64,000 nucleotides of DNA from Yersinia rohdei ATCC 43380 (GCF_000173775.1 NZ_ACCD01000001.1:434001-498000); one strand, 5' to 3'; counted from the stretch's first letter, positions 41,543-55,775 are shown. Notes: generated from the sequence alone by a model not told the origin. Program-made: numbers and translations.

Positions 41543-41625
41543 CTATTATAACGAATAAATAATTGATAATTACTTTTAAATCATGGTGATAATCAAATCA
41601 GATAATTTAATATCCACCACAGGAA

Positions 41626-42711
41626 TCAACCATGACGCTGTTCAAAGTCAGCCATAAAATCGGTTAATGCTTTAACGCCTTCAAGTGGCATAGCATTATA
41701 AATAGAGGCCCGCATTCCTCCGGCAACCCGATGACCTTTTAGGGCTTGTAATCCTTGGGCTTCGGCTTCACTCAAGAATAATTTGTCCAGAGAAGGGTCA
41801 ATCATTTGGAATGGCACATTCATCCGAGAGCGGTTAGCGGCAGCAACCTGATTGCGATAGAAGCCAGTGCGGTCAATTGCACCATATAATAATTCGGCTT
41901 TCGCTTGATTCCGTTTTGCCATTGCTTCCAAACCGCCCTGTTCTTTCAACCACTTAAATACCAGACCAGAGAGATACCAAGCGAAAGTTGGCGGCGTATT
42001 GAACATAGAGTCGTTTTCTGCCAGCACCTTATAATCAAGAATAGAAGGCAGTTCAGTGCGAGCTTTGCCTAGCAAATCTTCGCGCACAATAACCAGAGTT
42101 AATCCGGCTGGGCCGATATTTTTCTGGGCACCGGCATAAATAACGCCATAGCGGCTAACATCAATCGGACGGGAAAGAATAGATGAAGAGTAATCAGCAA
42201 CCACCACTTTGTCGCCAAAGTCAGGTTCTTCATCAATAGCCAGCCCATCAATGGTTTCATTTGGGCAATAATGAACATAGGCGGCATTATCGCTCAACTG
42301 CCATTGTTTCATTGGCTGAATACCTGTCACACCATTATCGTGAGTCGTTACATCAATGACATTGGGAGTGCAATATTTCTGTGCTTCTTTGACGGCACTG
42401 TGCGCCCAATAGCCACCATCAATATAATCAGCACTGCTGCTGTCGCCGAGTAAATTCATTGGTACTGCGGCAAACTGTGCGCGTGCGCCACCGTGGCAAA
42501 ATAACACTTTATAATTGGCCGGGATCTGCATCAGATCGCGCAGATCTTTTTCTGCATCTTCAGCAACCTGCATAAATTCTTTGCTGCGGTGACTGATTTC
42601 CATGACCGACGTACCCAGACCATGCCAGTTACGTAATTCTTGTTCTGCGCGACGTAAGACTTCAACCGGTAGCATTGCTGGACCAGCACTAAAATTATAA
42701 ACCTGTGTCAT
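41626..42711 (-). CDS. serC: Phosphoserine aminotransferase
   Basis: SerC is a PLP enzyme that makes 3-phosphoserine for serine, and acts on 3-hydroxy-2-oxo-4-phosphooxybutanoate for pyridoxal phosphate. The product has 361 residues. The start [33 protein letters not shown] at the cofactor phosphate site, and the Schiff-base K197 in [10 protein letters not shown] are present. An ERIC element ends 37 bp upstream. It is the first gene of serC-aroA; ycaP lies 330 bp upstream on the same strand. Confidence 0.98.
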   Translation of the reverse strand: MTQVYNFSAGPAMLPVEVLRRAEQELRNWHGLGTSVMEISHRSKEFMQVAEDAEKDLRDLMQIPANYKVLFCHGGARAQFAAVPMNLLGDSSSADYIDGGYWAHSAVKEAQKYCTPNVIDVTTHDNGVTGIQPMKQWQLSDNAAYVHYCPNETIDGLAIDEEPDFGDKVVVADYSSSILSRPIDVSRYGVIYAGAQKNIGPAGLTLVIVREDLLGKARTELPSILDYKVLAENDSMFNTPPTFAWYLSGLVFKWLKEQGGLEAMAKRNQAKAELLYGAIDRTGFYRNQVAAANRSRMNVPFQMIDPSLDKLFLSEAEAQGLQALKGHRVAGGMRASIYNAMPLEGVKALTDFMADFEQRHG

Positions 42712-42747
42712 TTCCCCTCACCACACTCTACTGAGATTGCCCGCGTT

Positions 42748-42874
42748 TATACTCAAAGTCATTAGTATTGCAGGTAGACGGTGAGCGAACACATCCCGAT
42801 AAGCTTACATAGATAAGTTATTCGAGTAAGTGAGAGCCGCCGACACCACTGCAACATCAAGTACGAAGGGTATA
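42748..42874. repeat. ERIC element upstream of serC
   Basis: The element runs from TATACTCAAAGTCATTAGTA to TCAAGTACGAAGGGTATA with core GATAAGCTTACATAGATAAG, and is 127 bp, the exact consensus length. It lies between serC and ycaP, 37 bp before the serC ATG, so it may overlap the serC promoter or leader. The remaining 42875-43041 shows no gene; it has 8-bp arms GCCTGCTG and CAGCAGGC 44 bases apart. Confidence 0.85.
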
Positions 42875-43041
42875 ATCCATCACTTGGTTTTATCATCCGA
42901 GTCCGCCTGCTGCAACGGTTATTCGCAGCCAAGGGAGAAACTGTTAATCTTCGCCACAGCAGGCTATGTGTAGTTTTGCCATTAATTTGAAGTTATTCAC
43001 TGATAACAACCCCAAGATTGCGCTACGGCACGATAGATAAC

Positions 43042-43734
43042 TTATATTTCCCGTTGATGGCGTAATGCTTCAACCCAGTGGTGATGACCACAGCGTTGGC
43101 AAGTAGCTGTTGAGCCACGACTCATTATAAGTATCAGGCTACATTGGCTACAGGCATATTCACCCGTTTTATCTATAATACTCATCGGTTTAATACAGCA
43201 GGCAGGCAACACTGGCAGACCAGGTTTAACCTGTTCTTTAGTAAAGAAAAAGACGCTGATTGCGCCGTTGACCTCCAGAATAGCTAACCGTACTTGGCCA
43301 AGATGCTCGACCCCTTGCTGGCGTAGTTCCATAAAGAACTCATCGTGGGTGATATTTTCCCGCTGCATGGTTTCCCAAACAAAAATGCCATTACTGATAA
43401 TAATCAACGGCTTCCCTTCCATCCATTGTTGTATTTTTTCACTACGCGACATTAGATAAGTGGATAGACGGTACAAGACCATAATGCTGGTGAATACCAT
43501 TACTACCGGCAACATCGGCACATCTTCATAAAAAGTAACATCACCAGCCGCCGACCCCAGAGTCAAAATAATAACCACTTCAAATAGTGACATCTGCCGC
43601 ACTCCCCGACGGCCACTTAATTTAAGAAATAAAAAGACCAATACAAACGTAAATAAGCACCGGAGACCCACCTCGGCTAAGAATTCGACGGGAAACTTAT
43701 CCAATGCCATCCGGCTGAAATCGAAAGTTTTCAT
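43042..43734 (-). CDS. ycaP: YcaP, DUF421 inner-membrane protein
   Basis: The 230-residue protein matches E. coli YcaP in length. Three N-terminal membrane segments (CLFTFVLVFLFLKLS, VVIILTLGSAAGDVTF and MLPVVMVFTSIMVLY) precede a cytoplasmic DUF421/YetF-like domain with EGKPLIIISNGIF. The tail has paired cysteines (CCIKP, CSQCSL, CQRCGHHHW) that look like a zinc ribbon. Function is not known. In E. coli it stands next to ycaO; here ansB intervenes. Confidence 0.88.
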   Translation of the reverse strand: MKTFDFSRMALDKFPVEFLAEVGLRCLFTFVLVFLFLKLSGRRGVRQMSLFEVVIILTLGSAAGDVTFYEDVPMLPVVMVFTSIMVLYRLSTYLMSRSEKIQQWMEGKPLIIISNGIFVWETMQRENITHDEFFMELRQQGVEHLGQVRLAILEVNGAISVFFFTKEQVKPGLPVLPACCIKPMSIIDKTGEYACSQCSLILIMSRGSTATCQRCGHHHWVEALRHQREI

Positions 43735-43865
43735 TTGTCATTGCCCTAAAATCTACAGTTTTCCTGCAAGCCAGAAAGGATGAGAAACCCTAGAATCTCT
43801 CCACATTAAAGGTAGCTGGCTGAAGGTATTTGCGTTTTTATTTCAGATTACAGGCAAAAATGCAT

Positions 43866-43885
43866 GCGGAGGCCGAAGCCTCCGC
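43866..43885 (-). terminator. ansB terminator
   Basis: GCGGAGGC-CGAA-GCCTCCGC is a perfect 8-bp stem; on the minus strand the loop is the stable TTCG tetraloop, and ATGCATTTTT follows. Confidence 0.82.
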
Positions 43886-43898
43886 GAGAGTGACGGGA

Positions 43899-44936
43899 TC
43901 AATACTGATGGAATAGCTGTTGGATTTCTTGTGGTTTTTGCGTCTGAGTTAATGCCAACTGCAACAATACTCGGGCTTTTTGTGGATTGAGCGAGCCGGA
44001 AGCAACAAACCCATATTTGCTGTCCTCAACTTCCGCATCTTCCGTGGTCGGGCCGGTCGGCACACGGGATGACCGCACCACAGCAACACCATTATGGGCG
44101 GCGGTTGCCAGCGTATCAAACACCGTATGATAAAGGTTTCCATTACCCACCCCGGCGCTGACAATCCCTTGATAACCATCAGCAATCAACGCCTTAGCTG
44201 GCAAATCAGACGCATTGGCGTAGTTATAAATAATGCCAACTTTCGGTAATGTATTCAGCTTGCTGATATCAAAAGCAGGCTGTCTTGGCGCGGGTTGGTG
44301 CAGATAATTGACCTTACCGTCATAAATGTACCCCAGCGGGCCAGTATTGGGTGATTGGAAGGTTTGCACCGAGGTGGTATTGGTTTTCATGACATCGCGC
44401 CCCGCCAGCACTTGGTCATTCATGGCAACCAGCACACCGCGTTTGGCCGAGTTAGCATCACTGGCGACCACCACCGCATTGTAAAGATTCAGCGGGCCAT
44501 CCGCGCCTAAGGCCGTTGCCGGGCGCATCGCCCCAACCATCACCACCGGCTTATCGCAATTGACGGTTAAATCGAGAAAATAGGCAGTTTCTTCTAATGT
44601 ATCAGTGCCATGTGTAATGACGAATCCGTCGGTTTTGGCACAATCAGCATTGATTTTATTCGCCAATTTAAGCCAAACTTCATCATTCATATCCTGAGAG
44701 CCGATATTGACGACTTGCTCACCTTGAATATTGGCGAGTTTTTTCATTTCCGGCACCGCATTAACCAAGGCATCGACCCCGAGCTTGCCGGCAGTATAGT
44801 TAGATTTGGTGGCTGAATCACCGCCACCGGCAATAGTCCCCCCGGTTGCCAACAAGGTTATATTGGGCAGTGCAAAGGCCGAACCGCTGATCCCTGCTAA
44901 GATTCCGGCTAAGACAGTTAGCTTTATAGACTTCAT
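43899..44936 (-). CDS. ansB: Periplasmic L-asparaginase II
   Basis: AnsB hydrolyses asparagine to aspartate and ammonia in the periplasm. The precursor has 345 residues, with a 22-residue signal (MKSIKLTVLAGILAGISGSAFA) before LPNITLLATGGTIAGGGD, which holds the nucleophilic Thr. The second Thr-containing motif VITHGTDTLEETAYFL is intact, and a Cys pair suits a disulfide (DCAKTDG, NCDKPV), as in type II enzymes. It is divergent from ycaO with about 150 bp between. In E. coli ansB is induced by FNR and CRP; a half-site TGTGA lies in the gap but no full site is clear. E. coli has ansB elsewhere on the chromosome. Confidence 0.96.
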   Translation of the reverse strand: MKSIKLTVLAGILAGISGSAFALPNITLLATGGTIAGGGDSATKSNYTAGKLGVDALVNAVPEMKKLANIQGEQVVNIGSQDMNDEVWLKLANKINADCAKTDGFVITHGTDTLEETAYFLDLTVNCDKPVVMVGAMRPATALGADGPLNLYNAVVVASDANSAKRGVLVAMNDQVLAGRDVMKTNTTSVQTFQSPNTGPLGYIYDGKVNYLHQPAPRQPAFDISKLNTLPKVGIIYNYANASDLPAKALIADGYQGIVSAGVGNGNLYHTVFDTLATAAHNGVAVVRSSRVPTGPTTEDAEVEDSKYGFVASGSLNPQKARVLLQLALTQTQKPQEIQQLFHQY

Positions 44937-45084
44937 ATAATGACTCCATTATTTATAAGCTAGTGAATTATCCGGAATATCCACACCAAAACTGTGACAT
45001 TTACTGCGCTTTAGGAATTCATGGAGCTATTAACCAAAACCCCGTATGATTGCGCGTTTTTAGTACCGCCAAAAAGTGAAGACA

Positions 45085-46851
45085 ATGACCCAAACTTTTA
45101 TTCCCGGCAAAGACGCCGCGCTGGAAGACTCTATTTCCAGCTTTCAGCAAAAACTGAGTGACCTCGGTTTTAATATTGAAGAAGCCTCTTGGCTGAATCC
45201 GGTTCCTCACGTTTGGTCGGTACATATCCGCGACCGAGACTGCCCGCTGTGCTTTACCAACGGCAAAGGTGCCAGCAAAAAAGCGGCACTGGCTTCGGCC
45301 TTGGGTGAATATTTCGAGCGCTTATCAACTAACTATTTCTTTGCTGATTTCTATCTGGGCAAGGCCATTGCGGAAGGTGATTTCGTTCATTATCCGAACG
45401 AAAAGTGGTTCCCTATCCCTGAGGATGATTTGCTGCCGGAAGGCATTCTGGATGAGCGTTTGCTGGCATTTTACGATCCAGAACAGGAATTGGTTGCCAG
45501 TGATCTGGTGGATTTACAGTCTGGCAATGCCAGCCGCGGCATCTGTTCGCTGCCCTTTACCCGCCAGTCAGATTTAGAAACCGTCTATATTCCTATGAAT
45601 ATTATCGGCAATCTGTATGTTTCAAACGGTATGTCTGCCGGGAATACCGCCAACGAAGCTCGCGTGCAGGCGTTGTCTGAAGTCTTTGAACGCTCAGTAA
45701 AAAATCGCATTATTGCGGAATCGATCAGCTTGCCGGAAATCCCAACCGAAGTGCTAAATCGTTATCCGGGCGTGGTGGAAGCGATTGCTAAACTGGAAGA
45801 AGAAGGTTTCCCAATACTGTCTTATGATGCTTCTTTAGGTGGCGCTTACCCGGTTATTTGTGTGGTGCTGTTTAACCCATCCAATGGCACTTGTTTTGCC
45901 TCGTTTGGTGCGCACCCTGACTTTGGTGTTGCCCTTGAACGTACGGTGACCGAGTTATTACAAGGCCGTAGCCTGAAAGATCTGGATGTCTTTACCGCCC
46001 CTACCTTTGATGACGAAGAAGTGGCTGAACATACTAATCTGGAAACACACTTTATCGATTCAAGCGGTCTTATCAGCTGGGATATGTTTAAAGAAGATGC
46101 CGACTATCCGTTTGTCGACTGGAGCTTTAAAGGCACGACAGAAGAAGAATTTGCAACCTTGATGGCTATTTTCAAGCAACAAGATGCCGAAGTATATATC
46201 GCCGATTATGAACATTTAGGGGTTTATGCTTGCCGAATTCTGGTGCCGGGGATGTCAGATATCTATCCTGCCGAAGACCTGTTAATGGCAAACAACACCA
46301 TGGGTGTACATCTGCGTGATACCTTGCTGGCGCTACCTGACAGCGATTGGCAACCAGAGCAGTATTTGGAACTTATCCAAACCTTGGATGATGAAGGCCT
46401 GGATGATTTCGCGCGCGTGCGCGAGTTGCTGGGTATCGCCTCTGGCAAGGACAACGGCTGGTATACCCTGCGAGTGGGTGAGCTGAAATCCATGCTGGCG
46501 CTCGCCGGTGGTGACCTGGAGCAAGCTCTGTTGTGGGTTGAATGGACACAAGATTTCAACTCGTCAGTCTTTACGGCGAAACAGGCAAATTATTACCGCT
46601 GCCTGCAAACCCTGCTGCTGTTGACCCAAGAGCCTGAGCGCTCACCTGCCCAATATTATTCTGCTTTTGTCAAAATGTATGGTCAGGATGCGGTTGATGA
46701 AGCTTCTGCTGCTATCAGTGGTGAGGCGCGCTTCAATGGCCTGTTCAGTGTTGATGACTCTCTAAAGGCTCTACCAGCACATCAAGCGCTGTTGGGGGCT
46801 TATGCCAAATTGCAGGCGGCCAAACGCCGTTATTGGGCGCAAGGCGAATAA
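45085..46851 (+). CDS. ycaO: YcaO, ATP-dependent protein involved in ribosomal protein S12 methylthiolation
   Basis: The 588-residue protein is collinear with E. coli YcaO, which supports RimO in beta-methylthiolation of S12. The YcaO ATP-binding fold covers about the first 400 residues, with CFTNGKGASKKAALASALGEYFERL and EARVQALSEVFERSVKNR providing Mg-ATP ligands. The C-terminal ~180 residues form a helical TPR-like part (ALAGGDLEQALLWVEWTQDF). I start at MTQTFIPGKDAALEDS; an ATG three codons earlier is in frame. No azoline-peptide precursor or dehydrogenase gene lies nearby, so this is the housekeeping type. Confidence 0.94.
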   Translation: MTQTFIPGKDAALEDSISSFQQKLSDLGFNIEEASWLNPVPHVWSVHIRDRDCPLCFTNGKGASKKAALASALGEYFERLSTNYFFADFYLGKAIAEGDFVHYPNEKWFPIPEDDLLPEGILDERLLAFYDPEQELVASDLVDLQSGNASRGICSLPFTRQSDLETVYIPMNIIGNLYVSNGMSAGNTANEARVQALSEVFERSVKNRIIAESISLPEIPTEVLNRYPGVVEAIAKLEEEGFPILSYDASLGGAYPVICVVLFNPSNGTCFASFGAHPDFGVALERTVTELLQGRSLKDLDVFTAPTFDDEEVAEHTNLETHFIDSSGLISWDMFKEDADYPFVDWSFKGTTEEEFATLMAIFKQQDAEVYIADYEHLGVYACRILVPGMSDIYPAEDLLMANNTMGVHLRDTLLALPDSDWQPEQYLELIQTLDDEGLDDFARVRELLGIASGKDNGWYTLRVGELKSMLALAGGDLEQALLWVEWTQDFNSSVFTAKQANYYRCLQTLLLLTQEPERSPAQYYSAFVKMYGQDAVDEASAAISGEARFNGLFSVDDSLKALPAHQALLGAYAKLQAAKRRYWAQGE

Positions 46852-46904
46852 GTTGCTCTCCCCCTGCTTATAACTCGGTTATTTGTGGGGGCTGCCATCA
46901 GTCA

Positions 46905-46932
46905 GTAAAAAGCGGCAAAAGTCGCTTTTTAC
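46905..46932 (+). terminator. ycaO terminator
   Basis: GTAAAAAGCGGC-AAAA-GTCGCTTTTTAC forms a long stem with one mismatch, 53 bases after the ycaO stop, with TTTTT following shortly. Confidence 0.75.
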
Positions 46933-47409
46933 TTTTTAGCCTTAACTTTTCGATGCTTCTCGCCATGTTATTTGCTGCACTTCTTCCTAATAAAAATAAA
47001 CACCCAGCACCCACGCCAACAATTGTTTTTGTCATAAAAAAACGTTATTTTCTGACGCCATTACGGATTAAAGACGGCTTCTTTAAACAAAGGTTATTTG
47101 CCAATTAGATAATTTATGCCAAGAGGTAAATGAACAGTTAATTTTTAATAACGATGGATAATATAAATAGCTACAAATGCCCCTTTTGGTTAACCTTCTC
47201 AGCGGTCTCAAAATAGCGAAATCAAAATTTTTTATAAATCTTAAAATATTTTTTTATTTTAAAAATCAAATAATTAACCTCATTAGGCACACATTTTGTA
47301 GTGCTTTGAAGCAAACTAAACTCCCGTAATATGATCCATGTCAATTTTCACGCTATACTGCTTTGCTAGTATCTCGCTGTGCTTTATTAACCCTTAAGAG
47401 AGAGTTAGT
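46933..47409 (+). promoter_or_regulatory. focA-pfl upstream region
   Basis: This 477-bp AT-rich stretch should hold the promoters of the formate operon, which in E. coli is driven by several promoters under FNR and ArcA. A run of A and T around 47220-47290 is conspicuous. TATACT at 47354-47359 could be a -10 box without a good -35. By eye I found no complete TTGAT-N4-ATCAA site, and no gene. Confidence 0.45.
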
Positions 47410-48267
47410 GTGAAAGCTGACAACCCCTTCGATGCATTATTACCTGCGGCAATGGCTAAAGTAGCCGAAGATGCCGGTGTCTATAAAGCCACCAAGCATC
47501 CGCTAAAAACTTTTTATTTAGCGATTACTGCTGGTGTGTTTATTTCAATTGCGTTTGTTTTTTATATTACTGCTACTACCGGTACTGCTGGCGTGCCTTT
47601 CGGCTTTGCCAAATTGGTAGGTGGTATTTGTTTCTCCCTGGGGCTAATGTTAGTAGTGGTATGTGGCGGTGACCTGTTCACTTCTACCGTACTCACAACT
47701 GTTGCCAAAGCCAGTGGCCGTATTACTTGGCGCCAACTGGGATGCAACTGGGTTAATGTCTATATTGGAAACCTGGTTGGCGCGCTATTTTTTGTGTGCC
47801 TTATTTGGTTTGCGGGTCAATATACCGTGGCAAATGGTCAATGGGGTTTGAATGTTTTACAAACCGCCAGCCATAAATTGCACCATACTTTTATTGAAGC
47901 AGTGTGTTTAGGTATTTTGGCTAACCTGATGGTCTGCCTGGCGGTTTGGATGAGTTACTCCGGCCGTACCATAATGGACAAAATGTTCGCGATGATTTTA
48001 CCGGTGGGAATGTTTGTTGCCAGCGGGTTTGAACATAGCATCGCCAATATGTTTATGATCCCTATGGGTATTGTGATTAAAAACTTCGCCTCCCCTGAGT
48101 TTTGGCAATCCATAGGTGCAGCACCTGAGCAATTTGCTCAATTAACCGTAAGTAACTTTATTATTGATAACCTGATCCCAGTCACTATCGGCAACATCAT
48201 TGGTGGCGGATTATTGGTAGGTTTGACTTACTGGGTAATTTATCTGCGCGGTGACCAGCAGCACTAA
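47410..48267 (+). CDS. focA: Formate channel FocA
   Basis: FocA is a pentameric aquaporin-like channel that exports or imports formate across the inner membrane. The product has 285 residues, with six membrane segments. GGDLFTSTV belongs to the omega loop, and [14 protein letters not shown] and [14 protein letters not shown] carry conserved pore residues, including His in FEHS. It starts with GTG behind AGAGAG, as E. coli focA does. It is the first gene of focA-pflB-pflA, matching export with production of formate. Confidence 0.97.
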   Translation: MKADNPFDALLPAAMAKVAEDAGVYKATKHPLKTFYLAITAGVFISIAFVFYITATTGTAGVPFGFAKLVGGICFSLGLMLVVVCGGDLFTSTVLTTVAKASGRITWRQLGCNWVNVYIGNLVGALFFVCLIWFAGQYTVANGQWGLNVLQTASHKLHHTFIEAVCLGILANLMVCLAVWMSYSGRTIMDKMFAMILPVGMFVASGFEHSIANMFMIPMGIVIKNFASPEFWQSIGAAPEQFAQLTVSNFIIDNLIPVTIGNIIGGGLLVGLTYWVIYLRGDQQH

Positions 48268-48281
48268 GTGTGGCCGCACAC
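48268..48281 (+). other. Small hairpin between focA and pflB
   Basis: GTGTG-GCCG-CACAC directly follows the focA stop and is followed by GGTTTT. It may help set the different levels of focA and pflB from one transcript; this is inference. Confidence 0.45.
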
Positions 48282-48319
48282 GGTTTTCGAAGAAATTAAC
48301 ATTAAAAGGTAGATGCATT

Positions 48320-50602
<2,283 letters not shown>

Positions 50603-50632
50603 TTCCCTGCCGCAGTAAAATGGCATAAACTT

Positions 50633-50658
50633 AAAGGCTCCACTTTAGTGGGGCCTTT
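50633..50658 (+). terminator. Hairpin between pflB and pflA
   Basis: AAAGGCTCCAC and GTGGGGCCTTT pair with one wobble around TTTA, 30 bases after the pflB stop. It probably ends most pflB transcripts and leaves low read-through into pflA, which is needed only in catalytic amounts. Confidence 0.75.
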
Positions 50659-50686
50659 ATTCATCCAGCGTTGGAGAAATCCTGCT

Positions 50687-51427
50687 ATGTCAGTACTTGG
50701 TCGTATTCACTCATTCGAATCCTGTGGCACCGTTGACGGCCCTGGCATCCGATTTATCGTATTCTTCCAGGGCTGCTTGATGCGTTGCCTGTATTGCCAT
50801 AACCGTGATACCTGGGACACCCACGGCGGTAAAGAAGTTACCGTTGAAGAATTAGTCAAAGAAGCCGTTACTTATCGTCACTTTATGAATGCCTCTGGCG
50901 GTGGTGTAACTGCCTCAGGTGGTGAAGCTATCTTGCAGGCCGAGTTTGTACGCGATTGGTTCCGCGCCTGTCATAAAGAAGGCATTCACACTTGTCTGGA
51001 TACCAATGGCTTTGTGCGCCGTTATGATCCGGTCATTGATGAATTATTGGATGCCACTGATCTCGTCATGCTGGATTTAAAGCAAATGGATGACAGCGTG
51101 CACCAGAATCTGGTGGGAGTATCTAATCACCGAACTCTGGAATTTGCCCGCTATCTGGCAAAACGTAACCAGAAAACCTGGATCCGCTATGTCGTCGTAC
51201 CGGGTTGGTCGGATGATGATAAATCAGCCCATATGTTGGGTGAATTTACCCAAAACATGACTAATGTCGAGAAAATCGAATTGCTGCCTTACCATGAGCT
51301 TGGTAAGCACAAATGGGTGGCGATGGGCGAAGAATACAAACTGGATGGGGTAAAACCACCTACCACGGAGATTATGGACCGTGTCAAAGGTATTCTGGAA
51401 AGTTATGGCCACAAAGTAATCTACTGA
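50687..51427 (+). CDS. pflA: Pyruvate formate-lyase activating enzyme
   Basis: PflA is a radical-SAM enzyme that abstracts hydrogen from the PflB glycine to start its radical. The product has 246 residues. The C30-x3-C34-x2-C37 motif (CLMRCLYC) binds the 4Fe-4S cluster, and [14 protein letters not shown] is the glycine-rich SAM region. The start [20 protein letters not shown] matches the family; an in-frame ATG 13 codons earlier overlaps the hairpin and is rejected. It is the last gene of the formate operon. Confidence 0.98.
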   Translation: MSVLGRIHSFESCGTVDGPGIRFIVFFQGCLMRCLYCHNRDTWDTHGGKEVTVEELVKEAVTYRHFMNASGGGVTASGGEAILQAEFVRDWFRACHKEGIHTCLDTNGFVRRYDPVIDELLDATDLVMLDLKQMDDSVHQNLVGVSNHRTLEFARYLAKRNQKTWIRYVVVPGWSDDDKSAHMLGEFTQNMTNVEKIELLPYHELGKHKWVAMGEEYKLDGVKPPTTEIMDRVKGILESYGHKVIY

Positions 51428-51501
51428 TTATCGGCCATCAATTAACAGGCAATCACACTGCGCCATAAAGACAACTTATGGTTCTATGAAAGTTAAACAA
51501 G

Positions 51502-51535
51502 ACCGCCTGAGTGGGTTCCCACAGGCGGTTTTTTT
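51502..51535 (+). terminator. pflA intrinsic terminator
   Basis: ACCGCCT, GTGGG, CCCAC and AGGCGGT make a two-part stem with a small internal loop and a seven-T tail. It lies between the converging pflA and ycaD. Confidence 0.88.
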
Positions 51536-51541
51536 AGCACA

Positions 51542-52690
51542 CTATACTGCGGCGTAAGGGGTGTGTTGTTGATCTGGTTTACGCAGTAACATCATTAAAT
51601 ATACCAAAGCCACACCGGCAATCATGATAAACAATAGGTTATCTGAGTACCTTTGCATCAGCAGTGAAGTCATGGTCGGCCCGGTCAAACTGCCAATGGT
51701 ATAACTCATCAATAAAGCTTGATTCATCGCGACCAACTCATCAGCACTGACTTTTTCACATGCCCATGCCATGGCGACCGGATAGAGAGTAAAACCGGCA
51801 CATCCGAGAATAAATAATGCGGGAGCCAGCGCATAGTTACCCAAAATAGCCACACTGCCGAGAATAACAACAAACACCTGAATCCGCAGCACTAGCAAAC
51901 GACCATAGCGATCAGCCATTTTGCCTATTGGCCACTGGCCAATAATTCCGGAACTGACCAGTAATGCCATCCACCATCCGACACTGGCATCACTCATTCC
52001 TTGATGGGACAAATACAATGGCAGCAGCCCATATAGCGAACCTAATAACACACCAGAGATAATACAGCCGTGAATACCTAGCCGTGCGCTACGGCGCTTG
52101 AGCATCGGCCAAACGGCTATCGACGATGACTCGCTTCCCTCTTGATGTGAAAAATGAGCAAATAACAGTGGCAGCATTGCTGTAATAACCAATGCACTGA
52201 CCCAAGGAATAACATTCATTAATTGGGTGGAAACCACCCCCAACAAGAGTTGCCCGGTAACAGTGCCCAAATAGTAAACCATCATGTACGCGGCCAACAG
52301 TTGCCCACGGTTGGTTAATGTGCCACTACGCAGCAATGCGCTCTCGACAATCACCCAAATCAGTGCACAGGCGACACCGGCAAAAAAACGCCACCCCAGC
52401 CAACTCCAAAAATCGACCGACAGCATCAATCCGCAGGTTGCCAGCGCGAATAAAACACAGGAAAAATGGTAACTACGATTAAACCCAAGCCGTTGGATAA
52501 ACCGCCCAGCAATTAATGTCCCCACCAGGTTCCCGGTAAAATATGACGAGCTAACCATCCCAACTTGCCAGACAGGCAATTGTTGATGAGATAACCATAA
52601 GGGCACTAATGTATTTAAAACCGCGATAGAAATCGTAAACAGCAAAAGCCCACAGAGCAACAGCAGCACCGGGCGAGAATATGCGGACAT
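51542..52690 (-). CDS. ycaD: YcaD, major facilitator superfamily transporter
   Basis: The 382-residue inner-membrane protein has about 12 hydrophobic segments and matches the E. coli YcaD family. Typical MFS signs are [18 protein letters not shown] after helix 2, [14 protein letters not shown] after helix 8, and acidic or basic residues only at loops. The substrate is not known; general sugar or drug transport would be guesswork. It stands between the pfl operon and serS. In E. coli the dmsABC genes lie near here, and none is seen. Confidence 0.9.
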   Translation of the reverse strand: MSAYSRPVLLLLCGLLLFTISIAVLNTLVPLWLSHQQLPVWQVGMVSSSYFTGNLVGTLIAGRFIQRLGFNRSYHFSCVLFALATCGLMLSVDFWSWLGWRFFAGVACALIWVIVESALLRSGTLTNRGQLLAAYMMVYYLGTVTGQLLLGVVSTQLMNVIPWVSALVITAMLPLLFAHFSHQEGSESSSIAVWPMLKRRSARLGIHGCIISGVLLGSLYGLLPLYLSHQGMSDASVGWWMALLVSSGIIGQWPIGKMADRYGRLLVLRIQVFVVILGSVAILGNYALAPALFILGCAGFTLYPVAMAWACEKVSADELVAMNQALLMSYTIGSLTGPTMTSLLMQRYSDNLLFIMIAGVALVYLMMLLRKPDQQHTPYAAV

Positions 52691-52843
52691 AATATGACAG
52701 AAGCCATCGGGACAATGAAAGTGAGCGCATCATGCCACTGGCGATAAAAAAGTCAATTCCCTCCTAACAGCAGTAGCACGTTATGTTGATTCACAGGTAT
52801 CAGCCCCCTTGAAATCAACTTTCCAGCCTGTATTAGCAAAAGA

Positions 52844-52865
52844 AAAAGCGCCCGTAGGCGCTTTT
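52844..52865 (-). terminator. serS terminator
   Basis: AAAAGCGCC-CGTA-GGCGCTTTT is a perfect 9-bp stem, and a T-rich tail follows on the minus strand, 41 bases past the serS stop. Confidence 0.85.
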
Positions 52866-52906
52866 AGCTTGAGAACAAAAATAGGCAGATAATTTACCTG
52901 TTTTTA

Positions 52907-54232
<1,326 letters not shown>

Positions 54233-54299
54233 TTATTAAAAGAAATATTACCAACGTCAGCAGGGTAACTCACCGCTTAGCCAGTAATTATCCGCTTCA

Positions 54300-54403
54300 T
54301 TTTTCAAATTACAGCTGTATTGGCCGCACTCAATAATCCAAGCCACTGACTTATGGATTATCTCCTTTGCGGTCTTCCTGTACCTTGAAATCTATCGGGT
54401 ATA
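54300..54403. repeat. Degenerate ERIC-like repeat between rarA and serS
   Basis: The stretch ends CTTGAAATCTATCGGGTATA, close to the ERIC end CTTGAAGTATGACGGGTATA, and begins with TTTCAAATTACAGCTG-like sequence. Its core AATCCAAGCCACTGACTTAT is only loosely similar to the consensus, but AATAATCCA and TGGATTAT remain paired. It could be a decayed ERIC element or chance. Confidence 0.4.
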
Positions 54404-54431
54404 TAGCGCTAACCTTACCGCAACAGCAAGG

Positions 54432-55775
54432 CTAGCGGTAGCGTTTTATCGGGCTATTTTGATCCCGCTCAGCCAACCATGCCAGCTTTTCACCAATTTT
54501 GCCTTCCAGACCTCGGGATGACGGCAAATAGTAGCGCGTGGAGGCCATTTCAGGTGGGAAATAATTCTCACCTGCAGCATAAGCATGCTGTTCATCATGA
54601 GCATAGCGATACTCAGCACCCAACCCCATTTCTTTCATTAATTTGGTCGGGGCGTTTCGCAAATGTTCTGGTACATCAAAGTCAGGTTTCTCACGCGCAT
54701 CCTGCATTGCTGCTTTAAACGCGGTATAAACAGCATTACTTTTTGGTGCACAGGCCAGATAAACAATCGCCTGAGCAATCGCCCGCTCGCCTTCTGCCGG
54801 GCCAACACGAGTAAAACAGTCCCAGGCAGAGATAGCCACTTGCATTGCGCGCGGATCAGCATTCCCGACATCTTCCGAGGCAATCGCCAGTAAACGCCGG
54901 GCGACGTAGAGCGGATCTCCGCCCGCCGTAATAATACGCGCATACCAATATAAGGCCGCGTCAGGCGCTGAACCACGGATAGATTTATGTACCGCTGAAA
55001 TAAGATCGTAATAACGATCGCCTTTGTTATCAAAGCGGGCACTTCGCTCACCAGAGACTTCTTTTAGCAAATCAGGGGTTAACACACGCACCCCATTGGC
55101 ATCTGTTTCTGCCATATCTGCCATCATTTCCAGACTATTTAACGCTCGACGAGCATCACCGCCCACCAATTCCGACATCATGCGGCGGGTTTCATCAGGC
55201 AGTTTTATATTCTGACCACCATAACCTCGGCTGCTGTCCGACATCGCTTGGTCGATAACCTTTTCGATATCCGCAGCAGTTAATGCCTTAAGCAAATATA
55301 CGCGCGCTCTGGAGAGCAAAGCCGAATTCAGTTCAAACGATGGGTTTTCTGTCGTGGCACCAATAAAAGTAATAGTGCCATCCTCAATGTGAGGTAAAAA
55401 TGCATCTTGCTGGCTTTTATTAAAACGATGCACTTCGTCAACAAATAAAATAGTTCGCCGACCAGCATCGCGGTTCTGCCGCGCGCGCTCAATCGCTTCA
55501 CGAATTTCTTTAATACCAGAGGTCACCGCAGAAATGCGCTCGACATCAGCCTGGCCGTAACGGCCAATAATTTCTGCCAATGTGGTTTTACCGGTTCCCG
55601 GTGGCCCCCAGAGGATCATGGAGTGTAATTGCCCTGCAACGATTGCCCGCGGTAACGGTTTACCCGGTGCCAGCAAATGTTGCTGACCAATATATTGATC
55701 CAACGTCAAAGGCCGCATACGCGCGGCCAATGGCTGAAACTCATTTTGGGAAAAATCGAGGGACATATTACTCAC
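54432..55775 (-). CDS. rarA: Replication-associated recombination protein RarA (MgsA)
   Basis: RarA is an AAA+ ATPase of the clamp-loader family that acts at stalled replication forks with SSB and RecA. The product has 447 residues, as in E. coli. The Walker [16 protein letters not shown] lies near 56-66 and Walker B in [12 protein letters not shown]; sensor [12 protein letters not shown] and the C-terminal oligomerisation region ending [14 protein letters not shown] follow. It starts eight bases after the lolA stop, so the two form an operon. Confidence 0.96.
   Translation of the reverse strand: MSNMSLDFSQNEFQPLAARMRPLTLDQYIGQQHLLAPGKPLPRAIVAGQLHSMILWGPPGTGKTTLAEIIGRYGQADVERISAVTSGIKEIREAIERARQNRDAGRRTILFVDEVHRFNKSQQDAFLPHIEDGTITFIGATTENPSFELNSALLSRARVYLLKALTAADIEKVIDQAMSDSSRGYGGQNIKLPDETRRMMSELVGGDARRALNSLEMMADMAETDANGVRVLTPDLLKEVSGERSARFDNKGDRYYDLISAVHKSIRGSAPDAALYWYARIITAGGDPLYVARRLLAIASEDVGNADPRAMQVAISAWDCFTRVGPAEGERAIAQAIVYLACAPKSNAVYTAFKAAMQDAREKPDFDVPEHLRNAPTKLMKEMGLGAEYRYAHDEQHAYAAGENYFPPEMASTRYYLPSSRGLEGKIGEKLAWLAERDQNSPIKRYR

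Noticed and set aside
46833-47108. Small ORF after ycaO that might encode a YcaO-modified precursor peptide
   Set aside because: It overlaps the ycaO end and the terminator, has no core-peptide pattern of Cys, Ser or Thr, and no dehydrogenase or export gene is near.
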